From positions 3,696,501-3,760,500 of the forward strand of contig CM060131.1 in the NCBI GenBank assembly GCA_030522415.1: a DNA stretch of 64,000 nucleotides, read 5' to 3'. Each line of letters begins with the position of its first letter. Positions within the stretch are counted from its first letter, which is position 1. Origin of the DNA: Channallabes apus (lineage: Eukaryota; Chordata; Actinopteri; Siluriformes; Clariidae). The translations under genes and the position numbers were made by a program. Below the pieces are notes generated by a model that saw only the letters and a list, made by a program, of their open reading frames with translations, was not told the origin of the DNA and did no database searches. Below are positions 33,689 through 44,022 of the stretch, in pieces.

Positions 33689-34485
33689 TACTCAGCAAAA
33701 AATGAAACGTCCTGTAAACTTAATGTGTAAATATTTGTATGAACACTAAAAGAGTCAACACCATAAGACATAAACTAAAAATGTTTCACAATGTGTCCCT
33801 GAATGAAGGGAGGCTCAAAATCAAAAGTACCAGTCAGTATCTGGTGGCCACCAGCTGCTTGAAGTACTGCAGTGCATCTCCTCCTCATGGACTGGACCAG
33901 ATTTGTCAGTTCTTGCTGTGAGATGGAGGGATTGTGTGTTCCTGGTGTGACTCGGGCAGTTGTTGTGGCCATCCTGTACCTGTCACGCAGGTGTGATATT
34001 CGGATGTACCCATCCTGTGCAGGTGTTGTTACACGTGGTCTTCCACTGCGAGGATGATCAGCTGTCCTTCCTGTCTCCCTGTAGTGCCGTCTTAGGCGTC
34101 TCACAGTGCGGACATGGCGATTTATTGCCCTATAGCCACATCAGCAGTCCTCATGCCTCCCTGCAGCATGCCTAATGCACGTTCACGCAGATGAGCAGCG
34201 ACCCTGGGCATCTTTCTTTGGGTGTTTTTCACAGTCGGTAGACGAGTCTCTTTAGTGTCCTGCATTTATAGAACTGTGACCTTAAATGCCTACTTTCTGT
34301 AAGCTGTTAAGGTCTTAACGACCATTCCACAGGTGCATGTTAATTAATTGATTATGGTTAATTGAATGGAAAACATTGTTTAAACCCTTTACACGATGAA
34401 GATCTGTAAAGTTATTTGGATTTTTACAACATTATTGTTGAAATACACAGTCCTGAAAAAGGGGCGTTTCTTTTTGTGCTGAGTA
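33689..34485 (-). mobile_element. Tc1-derived MITE carrying HTH-only ORF, copy 1
   Basis: Ends CTCAGCAAAAAATGAAACGT (left) and the reverse complement of CGTTTCTTTTTGTGCTGAG (right), flanked by TA-rich DNA, as expected for TA target sites. Length about 797 bp. Almost the same sequence is found at 61253-62086. It contains a transposase gene with the whole catalytic domain removed. Confidence 0.8.
33775..34104 (-). CDS. Truncated Tc1 transposase, HTH domain only
   Basis: 109 open codons. The N-terminal half is the second DNA-binding helix-turn-helix of a Tc1-like transposase with a GRPR-type hook (HPRSGRPRVTTPAQDGYI, RMATTTARVTPGTHNPSIS). It then passes directly to a transposase C-terminus (ELTNLVQSMRRRCTAVLQAAGGH). 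The DDE domain between them is deleted in frame. The frame then runs past the usual stop for about 20 codons. The upstream first HTH (region to 34215) is out of frame or has stops. The copy at 61365-61694 keeps the same frame and same deletion with three amino-acid changes. Confidence 0.55.
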   Translation of the reverse strand: MRRLRRHYRETGRTADHPRSGRPRVTTPAQDGYIRISHLRDRYRMATTTARVTPGTHNPSISQQELTNLVQSMRRRCTAVLQAAGGHQILTGTFDFEPPFIQGHIVKHF

Positions 34486-34499
34486 TATATACAGTATAT

Positions 34500-35590
34500 A
34501 TATATATATATATTTCTAAGTTTGCCCACTTACAAAAAAAATTAAGGGTCTATAACTTTTATCATAGGTTTATGGTAAAGGATTGAGACAGAATATCAAC
34601 CAAAAATCCAGAAAAAGCATATATAAGTATTTGAAAAGGAAATAAGTATTTGATCCCCAAGCAAAACATGACTTAGTACTTGGTAGAGAAACCTTTGCTG
34701 GAAAGCACAGTGGGAAGACGTTTCTTGTAGGTTTTTTTTTTTTTTTACCAGATTTGCACATATCTTGGGATGAATTTTGATCCACTATTCTTTACAGATT
34801 TTCTCTAAATGTTTAAGGTTTGTTGCCTGTTGCTTGGCAACTCGAAGTTACAGCTCTCTCCGTGAATTTTCTATTGGATTAAGGTCTGAAGACTGGCTAG
34901 ACCACTCCATGACGTTAATGTGCTTATTCTTGAGCCACTCCTTAGTTGCCATGGCCGTATGTTTGCGGTCATTTTAATGCTGGAAGACCCATCCAAACCC
35001 ATCTTCAGAAGGTTCTCATCCAAAATTTTACAACACATGGCCTCATCCATTGGCCCCTGAGTGCAGCAAAGTCAATCTGTACTTTTAGCAGAGAAACAGC
35101 CCCAAAGCATAATGTTTCCACCTCCGTGCTTGACTATAGGGACTGTCGTGTTCTTAGTGTCATAGTCAGCATTTTTTATACTCCGAAAACAGCAAGTCGA
35201 GTTGATGACAAAGAGCTAAATTTTGGTCTCATCTGACCACAGCAGTTTATTCCAATCTTTCTCTGTTCATTGTCGAACCTCAGACGGGTCTGTACATGTG
35301 TCTTCTTGAGGAGGGGAAGCCTTGCTGTGCTGAAGGATTTTAATCCATGCAGGCGTATCGTGTTACCAATGTTTTTTTTTTTGTTGACTGTGCTACAAGG
35401 CTGGTCCCTCATTTTTCTCATGATTATTCTTACTCCATAAGGTGAAATCTTGCATATAGGCCATTAATGGTTACTTTGTATTTATTCCATTTGTAAATAA
35501 TCGCTCCAACAGTTGTCTCCTTCTCACCAAGCTTCTAGTTGATGGTCTTGTAGCCCATTCCAGCCTTGTGCAGGTCTAAAATCTTGTTCC
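34500..35590 (-). mobile_element. Tc1-like transposon, degenerate, minus strand
   Basis: Same family as 31140-32110. The left end contains the terminal text ATAAGTATTTGATCCCCAAG; transposase sequence follows in reverse, for example SFSTARLPLLKKTHVQTRLR at 35176-35421. Frequent stops and frameshifts. The right side merges into a (TA)n array at 35597-35640. Confidence 0.7.
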
Positions 35591-35592
35591 TG

Positions 35593-35596
<4 letters not shown>

Positions 35597-35634
<38 letters not shown>

Positions 35635-35643
35635 ATATATATA
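35597..35643. repeat. (TA)n microsatellite
   Basis: About 22 TA units with one interruption, between two Tc1-like elements. TA arrays are preferred Tc1 targets. Confidence 0.95.
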
Positions 35644-37030
35644 TAGTCCCGATCAAAAGTTTAAGTCCACTTGAAAAATGGCAAAAAATCATATTTTGCA
35701 TGGTTGGATCTTAACAAAGTAGAGCTTCAACATGCAACAAGAAGAAATGGGAGTGAGACAAAACATTTTGTGAGCATTCAATTAATTGAAAATAACGATT
35801 ATACTGAAACAGGCTGTTTTACAGATCATCAACATTTTAGGACCACATGCCTTTAAAAGGCCAAATCTGTGCAAAGATGTGGATTCACTGTCATTTTCTG
35901 TCCGGTCGTCACACGTTCTGATGGCAAAGGCAAAAGAATTGTCCCTTTTTGAATGTGGTCGGGTTGTTGAACTGCATAAGCAGGGTCTCTCACAGCGCGC
36001 CATCGCTGCTGAGGTGGGACGCAGTAAGACAGTCATTTGGAATTTATTAAATGATCCTGAGGCTTATGGAACAAAAAAGTCAAGTGAAAGACCCAAAAAC
36101 AAGTGGAAGACCAGCACTGAGCCGGAGAATCCAATTGGCTGTCCATCAATACACTGGACAATCCTCGACCCAAATTAAGGCCGTTACTGGTGCTGACTGC
36201 AGCCTCATAACCATCAGACGGCATCTGAGACTGAAGGGCTTCAAAAACAAAAAACATCTTCAAAGACCTCATCTCCTTGAATGCCACAGAACTGCTCGTT
36301 TGGACTTTGCAAGAGAGCACCAAACATAGGACATTCAAAAGTGGAAGAAAGTCTTATTCTCTGATGAGAAAAAATTTAACCTTCATGGTCCTGATGGTTT
36401 CCAACTTTACTGGCATGACAAGCAGATCCCACCTGAGATGTTTTCTACGCGCCACAGTGGAGGGGGCGCCATAATGGTCTGGGGTGCTTTTTCCTTCAGT
36501 GGAACAATGGAGCTTCAGGAAGTGCAGGGGCGTCAAACGGCCGCTGGCTATGTCCAGATGTTGCAAAGAACATTCCTCATGACTGAGGGCCCACGTCTGT
36601 GTGGTAACGACTGGATTTTTCAACAGGACAACGCTACAGTACACAATGCCTGCAGGACAAGGGACTTCTTCCAGGAGAATAACACCACTCTTTTGGCCCA
36701 TCCTGCGTGTTCCCCTGATCTTAATCCAATGGAGAACCTTTGGGGATGGATGGCAAGGGAAGATTACAAAAATGGACAACAGTTCCAGACAGTAGATGCC
36801 CTTTGTGTGGCCGTCTTCACCACTTGGAGAAATGTTCCCACTCACCTCATGGAAACGCTTGCATCAAACATGCCACAACAAATTTTTTCATTAATTTCAT
36901 TAAATTTCTCACTCCCATTTCTTCTTGTTGCATGTTGAAGCTCTACTTGGAACCTTGTTAAGATCCAACCCTGAAAAATATGATTTTTAGACATCTTTCA
37001 AGTATTCTTAAACTATTGATCGAGACTGTA
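35644..37030 (+). mobile_element. Tc1-like transposon, near complete
   Basis: Terminal inverted repeats: TAGTCCCGATCAAAAGTTTA at the left and the complement of TTAAACTATTGATCGAGACT at the right. Length about 1.39 kb, TA-rich flanks. Contains a transposase with one frameshift and one stop. Confidence 0.85.
35921..36910 (+). pseudogene. Tc1 (DD34E) transposase, two lesions
   Basis: ATG at 35921 (MAKAKELSLFECGRVV), first HTH at QRAIAAEVGRSKTVIW. A frameshift between about 36080 and 36115 moves the frame; then SGRPALSRRIQ, the second HTH (TIRRHLRLKGF), a single stop at 36327-36329, FSDEKKF with the first Asp, [22 protein letters not shown] with the second Asp, and [13 protein letters not shown] with the Glu. 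All catalytic residues remain, so the element was probably active in the not distant past. Confidence 0.85.
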
Positions 37031-37039
37031 TATATGTAC

Positions 37040-37500
37040 ACTACCATTCAAAGGTTTGTGGTCACTTTCTAACTCCATGATCATTCCTTATTTTTATTTC
37101 TTTCTACATTGTAAAGTTTTGCTGAAGGCATCCAAAAAATGCATTAATCTCCTTTGAACAGTTGATATTGAGATGTTTCTGCTACTTCTGCTCTGTAAAG
37201 ACTTCATAACGCCTCTAATCTGAGGTGCTGTTAATTGGTAATTTTTCAGGCTGATAACTCTAAATGAACTTCTCGTCTGCAGCAGAGGTAGGTTTTGGTC
37301 TCGCCCTCCTGGGACGGCCTTCATGGGAGCCAGTTTCATTATGGTGCTTGACATATTTTGCAAATGCACTTGACACAATACTGTTCTTGCAAGAACTATT
37401 ACAGAAAGGCTGACTTCTGTGTCTTAAAATAACAACTAACTGTTGTTTTTGTTGTTTTTACGTAATTACCTAATTCCATATGTGTTATTTTATAGTTTTG
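37040..37500. mobile_element. Tc1-like MITE relic
   Basis: The left terminus ACACTACCATTCAAAGGTTT is a common fish Tc1 end. Minus-strand sequence around 37094-37378 retains a transposase HTH fragment (NYQLTAPQIRGVMK, ISISTVQRRL). The right end is not clear. Confidence 0.55.
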
Positions 37501-38744
37501 AAATCCCCAGTATTGTTGTAGAATGTATAGAATATATATATTTGATGGGTTTCCTCTGGGTACACAGTCCAAAAACAAGCAGATAAGAGAATGAGTGAGT
37601 GATTATAATAAAGATTACAAATTCTCTTGGTATGTTTTTATTTTTTTTGAGGTTCACATGAATGTTGGGAAATATTAAGCATACATACAATTTAAAAATG
37701 GTGGACATTTTCTTTTGCTTTAATAAACCACGCCTACTTCTGTTGTGAACAAAAGGAAAATAAACATGGGGAGTAGTACTTGAGATTATAACCTCTTCTA
37801 AGTTTCTATTCAAGATTCAAGATTGATAGAACTTTATTAATCCCAGAGGGAAATTGCTTTGTCTTGGTTATACAGTTGCTCTGATTAATTTACGGGGAAG
37901 AAAAGAAATAATTACATTAGGAAAAAATTATATTATACAGGAAAAAAAATTATTAAAGAAATAAAAAATTTTAAGAAAAACAACAGTAAATAGAAGTAAA
38001 ATAGAATAGAATTAAATATAGCACACAATTAAGTTACATATGGCACTAGAAATGTAGTGTAAATGAAAAGAAATATTGCACAACAACATAACTAATATTA
38101 CATAACAACACGTAGTCAGATATTGCACTTGGAACTTGAGTTGTGGGAACAGTAGTGTCATAAAATATTATTGAACAAGAATTACTGACAGTCCCTGTCC
38201 CGTAGTGAAGTTATATTATTTTCTGGCCATTGGGAGAAAAGATCTCATGTGGCGCTCTGTAGAACACGTGGTCATAATCAGTCTCTGGCTGAATTTTATC
38301 TTATACTGTAAGTCATAAATTATTTTAGATAAGCTGGCCTTCGCTACTCCATGAAGCTGTACAGCAGACACATTTGAAAGGTTTCTTCTCTAGTCATAGA
38401 ATTCATAGTTTAAGAGAATGTTCTGGCTGTGCGGGGGGATCACCTTTATTTTTTTATGTCATGGAGCTGCTCTTCCTCCACCCTGTGATAGGTAAGTTTT
38501 TCCTTGCCAGAAGGTGCAAAATATGAAACTTTTTACCACTAAATTTTCTTTTGGACATTAAGGGATTCCTATAGTACATAAGAACCATTTTACCCAAAAT
38601 GTACCAAGACATTTTGTTAAACGTCTATACAGCACAGGTTTGTTTTGCATTAGTGAGTTAATTTCAAAGTTAGTTTGAATTAATTTCTGAGTTTAAAAAT
38701 TGACAAAGGCCACTTTTTCTCTTGTCATCTTAAGGACAAGTTAA
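37501..38744 (-). repeat. LINE 3' tail relic and unassigned DNA
   Basis: 37803-37860 contains ATTCAAGATTCAAGATTG then ACTTTATTAATCCCAGAGGG, the 3' terminus of a fish LINE (Rex1/Babar-like) in minus orientation. 38160-38430 looks like its decayed coding end. 37501-37800 and 38500-38744 contain nothing I can assign. Confidence 0.45.
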
Positions 38745-39014
38745 GATATTCAATTCAGTTTTATTTGTATAGCGCTTTTAACAATTGACATTGTCTCAAA
38801 ACAGCTTTACACAATCAAAAGAATTTTTTAAGTTTGTATGGAATGTGAATGTGTATGAATCAAAATGTTCAGATAGTCCCTGGTGAGCAAGCCGCGGGCG
38901 ACAGTGGCAAGGAAAAACTCCCTGAGATGGTAATAGGAAGAAACCTTGAGAGGAACCAGACTCAGATAGCAGGAAATAATCTGCATTTATACAGTAAATA
39001 CATTACTATATACA
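38745..39014 (-). mobile_element. L2 3' tail, left part, split by retrovirus
   Basis: TTTATTTGTATAGCGCTTTT followed by ACATTGTCTCAAAACAGC is an L2-family 3' tail, then GAAACCTTGAGAGGAACCAG, the L2 UTR. It continues directly at 46555-47400 on the other side of the endogenous retrovirus. The ATACA at 39010-39014 is the target duplication. Confidence 0.75.
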
Positions 39015-39437
39015 TGTAAGGATTTCTTGTTTTTGCTAGACCCCGTCTAGTCAGTGCTCAGCCTGTATTTTGCTTCCCGCCTGGTACCAGGGAACCCCTC
39101 AATAATACACAAGTCCGTGATCAGTGAGACGTTCCAAGTTTATTGTGGGAGACAGGAGTTTATATACGCACACACACACAAAGAACCAAAGAAGAGGGTG
39201 CAGAAGTGTTTACATTTGAGCAGGAATGTTTAGAAAAGATAAGGTAAAGAAGAACATAAAATTGGGAGTAGCTCTGCATTTACGAGCGTTTAACAGTTTT
39301 ACGACCCTTAACATAAACTACTATAGGATGTGTTTATTGAAAGTGCAGCTTGTGTCGAGGTAAGAGAAAGAAGTAACATTCTGTTCTCACGCACACAGAA
39401 TATCATAAAACATACTAAAAATCAAATATTCCATACA
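39015..39437 (-). repeat. 3' LTR of endogenous retrovirus
   Basis: 423 bp, TG...CA ends. In element orientation a TATA-like TATATAAAC (reverse of 39158-39166) is followed about 20 bp on by AATAAA (reverse of 39139-39144). Only two differences from the other LTR were found by eye (near 39244 and 39433). Confidence 0.9.
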
Positions 39438-39450
39438 GTTCCCCCCTTTT
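39438..39450 (-). promoter_or_regulatory. Polypurine tract of endogenous retrovirus
   Basis: On the minus strand AAAAGGGGGGAAC directly abuts the 3' LTR; it primes plus-strand DNA synthesis in retroviruses. Confidence 0.8.
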
Positions 39451-39976
39451 ATTCATAAGAAACATCGTTGAATAAAACTCAGAACTTTCAAGAAGTCGCC
39501 GGCGGATAATAGGTCATCGGACATGGCGCAGGAACATAACCTGAAACATACTTACAGTATACAAAAGATTTTGCACACAGCGAAGAATGCATGGACCTAA
39601 AATACACAACAAACTCTACAGAATGAAGTGTGACCAAAAGAATACACAGAAATATAACAGGTTGAGTGTAAACCTGTGTGTGTGAAAAATCTTGTTCGCA
39701 ATGTCAAACATATAAATAACTACTAGTGGTGAACTATTGCCTTTCTTGACGCTACAGTGCTCAGAGTGCGGGCACGCCCAATCTGCACTCGTCCCACCTT
39801 ACGAGGCGCTAAGACACCACCAGGAATGGTAAACTAATAGCAATAATGAAGTCGTCCCGTGGCAACCCAAGACAATCCCTCTGTGTCACGTCACAGGTTG
39901 GTCATCACTGCAGCACGTCTTCAGTCTAGGAAACAACAAAAATCACAGAGAAAGAAAGATAATAATACACAAACAT

Positions 39977-40572
39977 TTATTCATCCTTTGATCTCACGCC
40001 GACAGGACATCTCTTCAGCCTAGTAGCATGGATCCACTGTGGAAAAAGATCAGTTAGGACAGCAGTACGAGTAATTGCGATTATTTCTGCTGGTCCGTCA
40101 TATTTACAATCTCCCAGTTTTCTGGGGGTCAAAGATTTTACCAGAACAGTATCTCCCACATTAAAAGGATGTGTGGGTTTTGTTGAGGGTACTGTAGTCA
40201 CATTAGCAATTCGTTCATAATGTTTGTTCAGAGTATCTATTAGAGCAGCAGAATATTCAGCAATATGTACATCAAGATCAGTTGTTCCTATCGCGGGTTT
40301 ACCTTTCCTCCATGGCACGGGAAAAGGTCTGCCAAATATAATTTCATGTGGTGACATTCTCATTTCAGCTAGAACAGCAGGTAACAGATCAACCCAGTTT
40401 TTACTCCCCATAGTTTGCATTGCTTTAGTCAGTTTTTCTTTCAGTGTCCTATTTGTTCTTTCGACTATACTGTACCTGATGACTGTGGATGATAAGGAAT
40501 GTGAAAATGCCAGGACAGTGAAAGATATTTACACAAATTCTGTGTTACCTGTGATGTAAAAGGTGTTCCTTT
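39977..40572 (-). pseudogene. pol: Retroviral integrase C-terminal part
   Basis: Continues the integrase after the Rex1 insertion: the core motif region with IPYHPQSSGT, then a small lesion near 40475 that shifts the frame just before the catalytic Glu segment, then the open frame 39977-40420 with the C-terminal domain (FNVGDTVLVKSL, YDGPAEIIAITRTAVL, IHATRLKR), typical of class I retroviral integrase. No env frame follows. Confidence 0.75.
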
Positions 40573-40576
40573 ATCT

Positions 40577-41932
40577 CAAATTCAAATTCAAATTCAAATT
40601 TTATTAGTCACATACACAATCATACACAGTATAATATGCAGTGAAATGCTTTCATACTACCGCCAGTGACCTTAAAAAAAAAAACAAAAATCTTGTATGT
40701 AAAATAAATAATCAATAAAAAGGAAATACTAAAGAAATAATTTTAACTAGTAAAATTTGTAAAATTAACTGTGCATAAGGGCATAATAAAATATTGCAAA
40801 AAAATATAGAAATATGGCATTAAAGTGTCAGTGGTTGTGCAAATATGCATGAAAGGTGACATGTGCAATTGTCCAGATGTATGAGTATTTAGTGCAAGTG
40901 TGTATGAATGTGTCCATGATTGTCCAGTCAGTGTTGTGAGCTTAAAAGATGTTATTAGTCCTGTGTGGAGGTGTGATTGAGAGACCTTATCGCCTGCGGG
41001 AAGAAGCTCCTCCTCAGCCTCTCTGTGTTGGCCTTTAGGGAGAGGAATCTCTTCCCAGACCGCAACAAAGAGAACAGTCCATTACTGGGGTGACTGAGGT
41101 CCTTCATGATCTTCCTGGCCTTAGTCCAGCACCGCTTGCTGTAGATGGAGTGCAGGTCAGGGAGCTCAGTGCGGATGATGCGCTCGGCTGATCGCACCAC
41201 CCTCTGTAGAGCTCGTCTGTCCTGCATGGTGCTGTTCCCGAACCAGGTCGTGATGTTTCCCGTCAGGATGCTCTCTATGGTGCAGGAGTAGAAGTTCCTG
41301 AGCACCTTGGAGGGCAGTCTAAAGTCTCTCAAGCGTCTGAGGTGGTAGAGACGCTGCCGGGCTTTTTTCACCACGGTGTTGATGTGACAGGACCATGATA
41401 GGTCCTGCGTGATGTGAACACCGAGGTATCTGAAGCTGTCCACTCTCTCCACTGGGCTCCTGTTGATGACGGGGGTCTGGTAGTTCCTCTCCTGCTTTGT
41501 ACTAAAGTCCACTATCAGCTCCTTTGTCTTACTGACGTTCAGGAGGAGATTGTTCCTCTGGCACCAGTTCTCCAGATTTCCAATCTCCTCTAGGTAGTCC
41601 GACTCATCATTGTTGGTGATCAGTCCGACCACGACGGTGTCGTCAGCAAACTTGATGATGGAGGTGGAGTTGGTAGTGGCCACGCAGTCGTGGGTGTACA
41701 AAGAGTACAGCAGGGGGCTCAGAACACAACCCTGGGGGGCCCCAGTGCTGAGAGTGAGTGTGGCTGAGACATGCCCGCCCATCCTTACTGCCTGTGGTCT
41801 GCCAGTCAGAAAATTGGAGATCCACTGACATATAGATGAGCTCAGTCCCAGGTGCTCCAGCTTGGTGGTGAGTGTGGAAGGAATTATTGTGTTAAAAGCA
41901 GATCTGTAGTCGATGAAGAGCATTTTAACAAC
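40577..41932 (-). mobile_element. Rex1-like non-LTR element inserted in integrase
   Basis: 1356 bp, 5'-truncated. The 3' tail is a hexamer repeat (AAATTC on the plus strand, 40578-40600). Short duplication ATCT on both sides (40573-40576, 41933-41936). Codes for the RT C-terminal half of Rex1 type: [40 protein letters not shown], then the thumb region, with no stops in its whole length until 40955. Lacks endonuclease and RT fingers, so inactive. Confidence 0.85.
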
Positions 41933-43588
41933 ATCTGAGTCAATAGCATGAGGAACGCCATAACGAGATATTATTTCTTTCGCTAAGACTCGGGTCACCA
42001 CCTTTGCATTCTCTCGAGCACACGGGAAAGCTTCCACCCACCTTGAAAACTTGTCTACCAAAACCAGAAGATATTCGAATGGGCCACATGCAGGCATATG
42101 TGTAAAATCAATTTGCCACTCTGCAAACGGAGCAGTAGGTAAAGGAAGACTTTCGTGTTTACCTAAACCCTTTGTCACATTATTCTGAGCACACACCAAA
42201 CATCTAGATATTAATAAATCTATTGTTCCAAGCATGTTAGCTATGCAAAAGAGTTTTTTCATATCTTCCTTAACCCCCCTTCGTGCACGATGTGTAACAC
42301 CGTGGAACTCGCGCACGAGGAACGGAAGACAATGAGATGGCAGGCACAAACGGCCATCAGCACAATACCATAAACCATCAGAAGCAACGTAGGCACCCTG
42401 AGCTTGCCAAAAAGAGGAATCATTCGGCGTGGCTGAAGCTTGCAAAGACAATAAATCTACATCGGGAATCAAAGAGCTAGCAAGAAAAGATGTATTGATC
42501 AAATCAGAACCAGAATCAGGAAAGAAAATCTGTTTTTGAGCTGCTTTTTTAGCAATACGATCAGCTAGCGAATTCCCTCGCACTTCCATAGAATCACCAG
42601 AAGAATGAGCCTTAGTTTTTACAATAGCAAGAGTACCAGGTAGATGGCATGCGTCTATTAAATCCTGAACAAGGGAAGAATGAGAAATTATCTTACCCTC
42701 AGCAGAACGAAAACCCCTGGATTGCCAGATGCGGCCAAAGTCATGAGCGATACCAAAAGCGTAACGAGAATCAGTGTATATAGTGACATCTTTTCCTTCA
42801 GAAAGAACACACGCACGAGTTAGAGCAAAAAGTTCAGCTGCCTGAGCAGATGAGAAAGGGAGAGAGTAAGCTTCAATGGTTCTATCTGGCAGTGCACACA
42901 CAGAATAACCACAGAGAAATTTCCCATCATATGGTTTGGAACAGGAACCATCTACAAACAAAGTGTCACCAGTTGTTAATGGAGTAGAAGATAGATCAGG
43001 ACGTATACTAGTGGAGTGAATAATCTCTGAACAACAGTCATGATCTGTGTCTATTAGCGTGTCGTCCTGTGCATTGATCAAGCGTGCCAGAGCATATCCG
43101 AGGGTGTCAAAAGAAGAGGTGGTTTTTATCTCTAAGTTACTTGTAGAACACAGGATAATCTCATACCCAGACCGTCTCTGAGCCGTCATGTGTTGTGTTT
43201 GAATGTTCTGTAGCACTTGTTTAACCTGATGTGGAGAATACAAAATTAAAGGATGAGAGAGAACAATCTTTTCAGCATCTTGTACCATCACCGCACAGGC
43301 GGCCACAGCCCTGAGACAGGCAGGCAAACCTTGTGCCACAGCATCTAAAGTTTTAGATAAGAAAGCACATGATTTAACAACACCCTGCTTGAGCAATGAG
43401 CTTAAAATTTCATCTATTCCTGAGGCCTTGGCCTCGGAGAGTGGATATTGTTTGATGTACACAGGTTGCAAATGTTTTAATTTAGCTTCATAAGGAACAC
43501 AGTGTACTAACCCCACCTCATCCTTATGTTCAGCCCACAGACTGCTCGACACACAGGAATAGAGCTGTTCTGTGAAGAAAGGAAACAA
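41933..43588 (-). pseudogene. pol: Retroviral pol remnant: RT N-term, RNase H, integrase
   Basis: 552 codons up to the Rex1 junction. Residues 18-73 are the RT N-terminus. At about residue 74 (near 43366) the sequence jumps to the connection domain ([15 protein letters not shown]), so fingers and palm with the YxDD site are deleted in frame. RNase H is present (residues 207-350) with D213, E252, D273 and D343 in the expected contexts (FVDGSC, AAELF, IYTDS, LADR). Integrase: HHCC zinc site (H429, H433, C463, C466) and the first catalytic Asp in WQIDFTHMP (494); it is cut at the second Asp region (VPHAIDSD). The frame runs on into Rex1. Confidence 0.85.
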
Positions 43589-44022
43589 TTATTTACACGC
43601 ATATTTGTGAGGTGGGAAAAAGGAACTGAATCAGGCACTTCAACAGTGAGTTTTGCGCCAGAAAAAGTCAAGGACATGTGTAATCTGCTCATTAAATCGC
43701 GTCCTATCAGATTAAAAGGACAATCAGGCATACAGACAAAACGATGAGAGAGATGAATTCCCTTATCTAAAGGACATGTTACAGTTACCTGAGGAGTGAA
43801 ATAATTTTGTTGAGCAACCCCTTCAATTCCCACAGAGCTGATACTTTTATTCGAGAGCGGTCCCTCATAATCACGACCTAAAGACGACATTGTAGCTCCC
43901 GTATCCACCAAAAAAGAGAATACAGAACCATCTATACACAATTCTATAAACGGCAACTCATTAACCTGAGGTGACTCGAAAGTACAAAGTAACATCGCGG
44001 GGCTGGAACTCTGCGGGCATCC
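43507..44022 (-). pseudogene. pro: Retroviral protease (pro), after amber codon
   Basis: Continues the gag frame directly after the TAG. The active site is FLVDTGATMSSLG and the flap and C-terminal part PFNLIGRDLM, so a retropepsin of gammaretroviral arrangement, expected to be made by stop-codon readthrough. The frame stops at 43507, and the last 15 or so codons read out of frame over the start of RT, so a frameshift lies at about 43550-43590. Protease itself looks complete. Confidence 0.8.

Noticed and set aside
35782..36845. Minus-strand ORFs up to 163 codons
   Set aside because: Shadows of the plus-strand Tc1 transposase at 35921-36910.
39451..39976. Possible env gene of the retrovirus
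   Set aside because: Only about 0.5 kb between pol and the polypurine tract and no open frame; env is absent.
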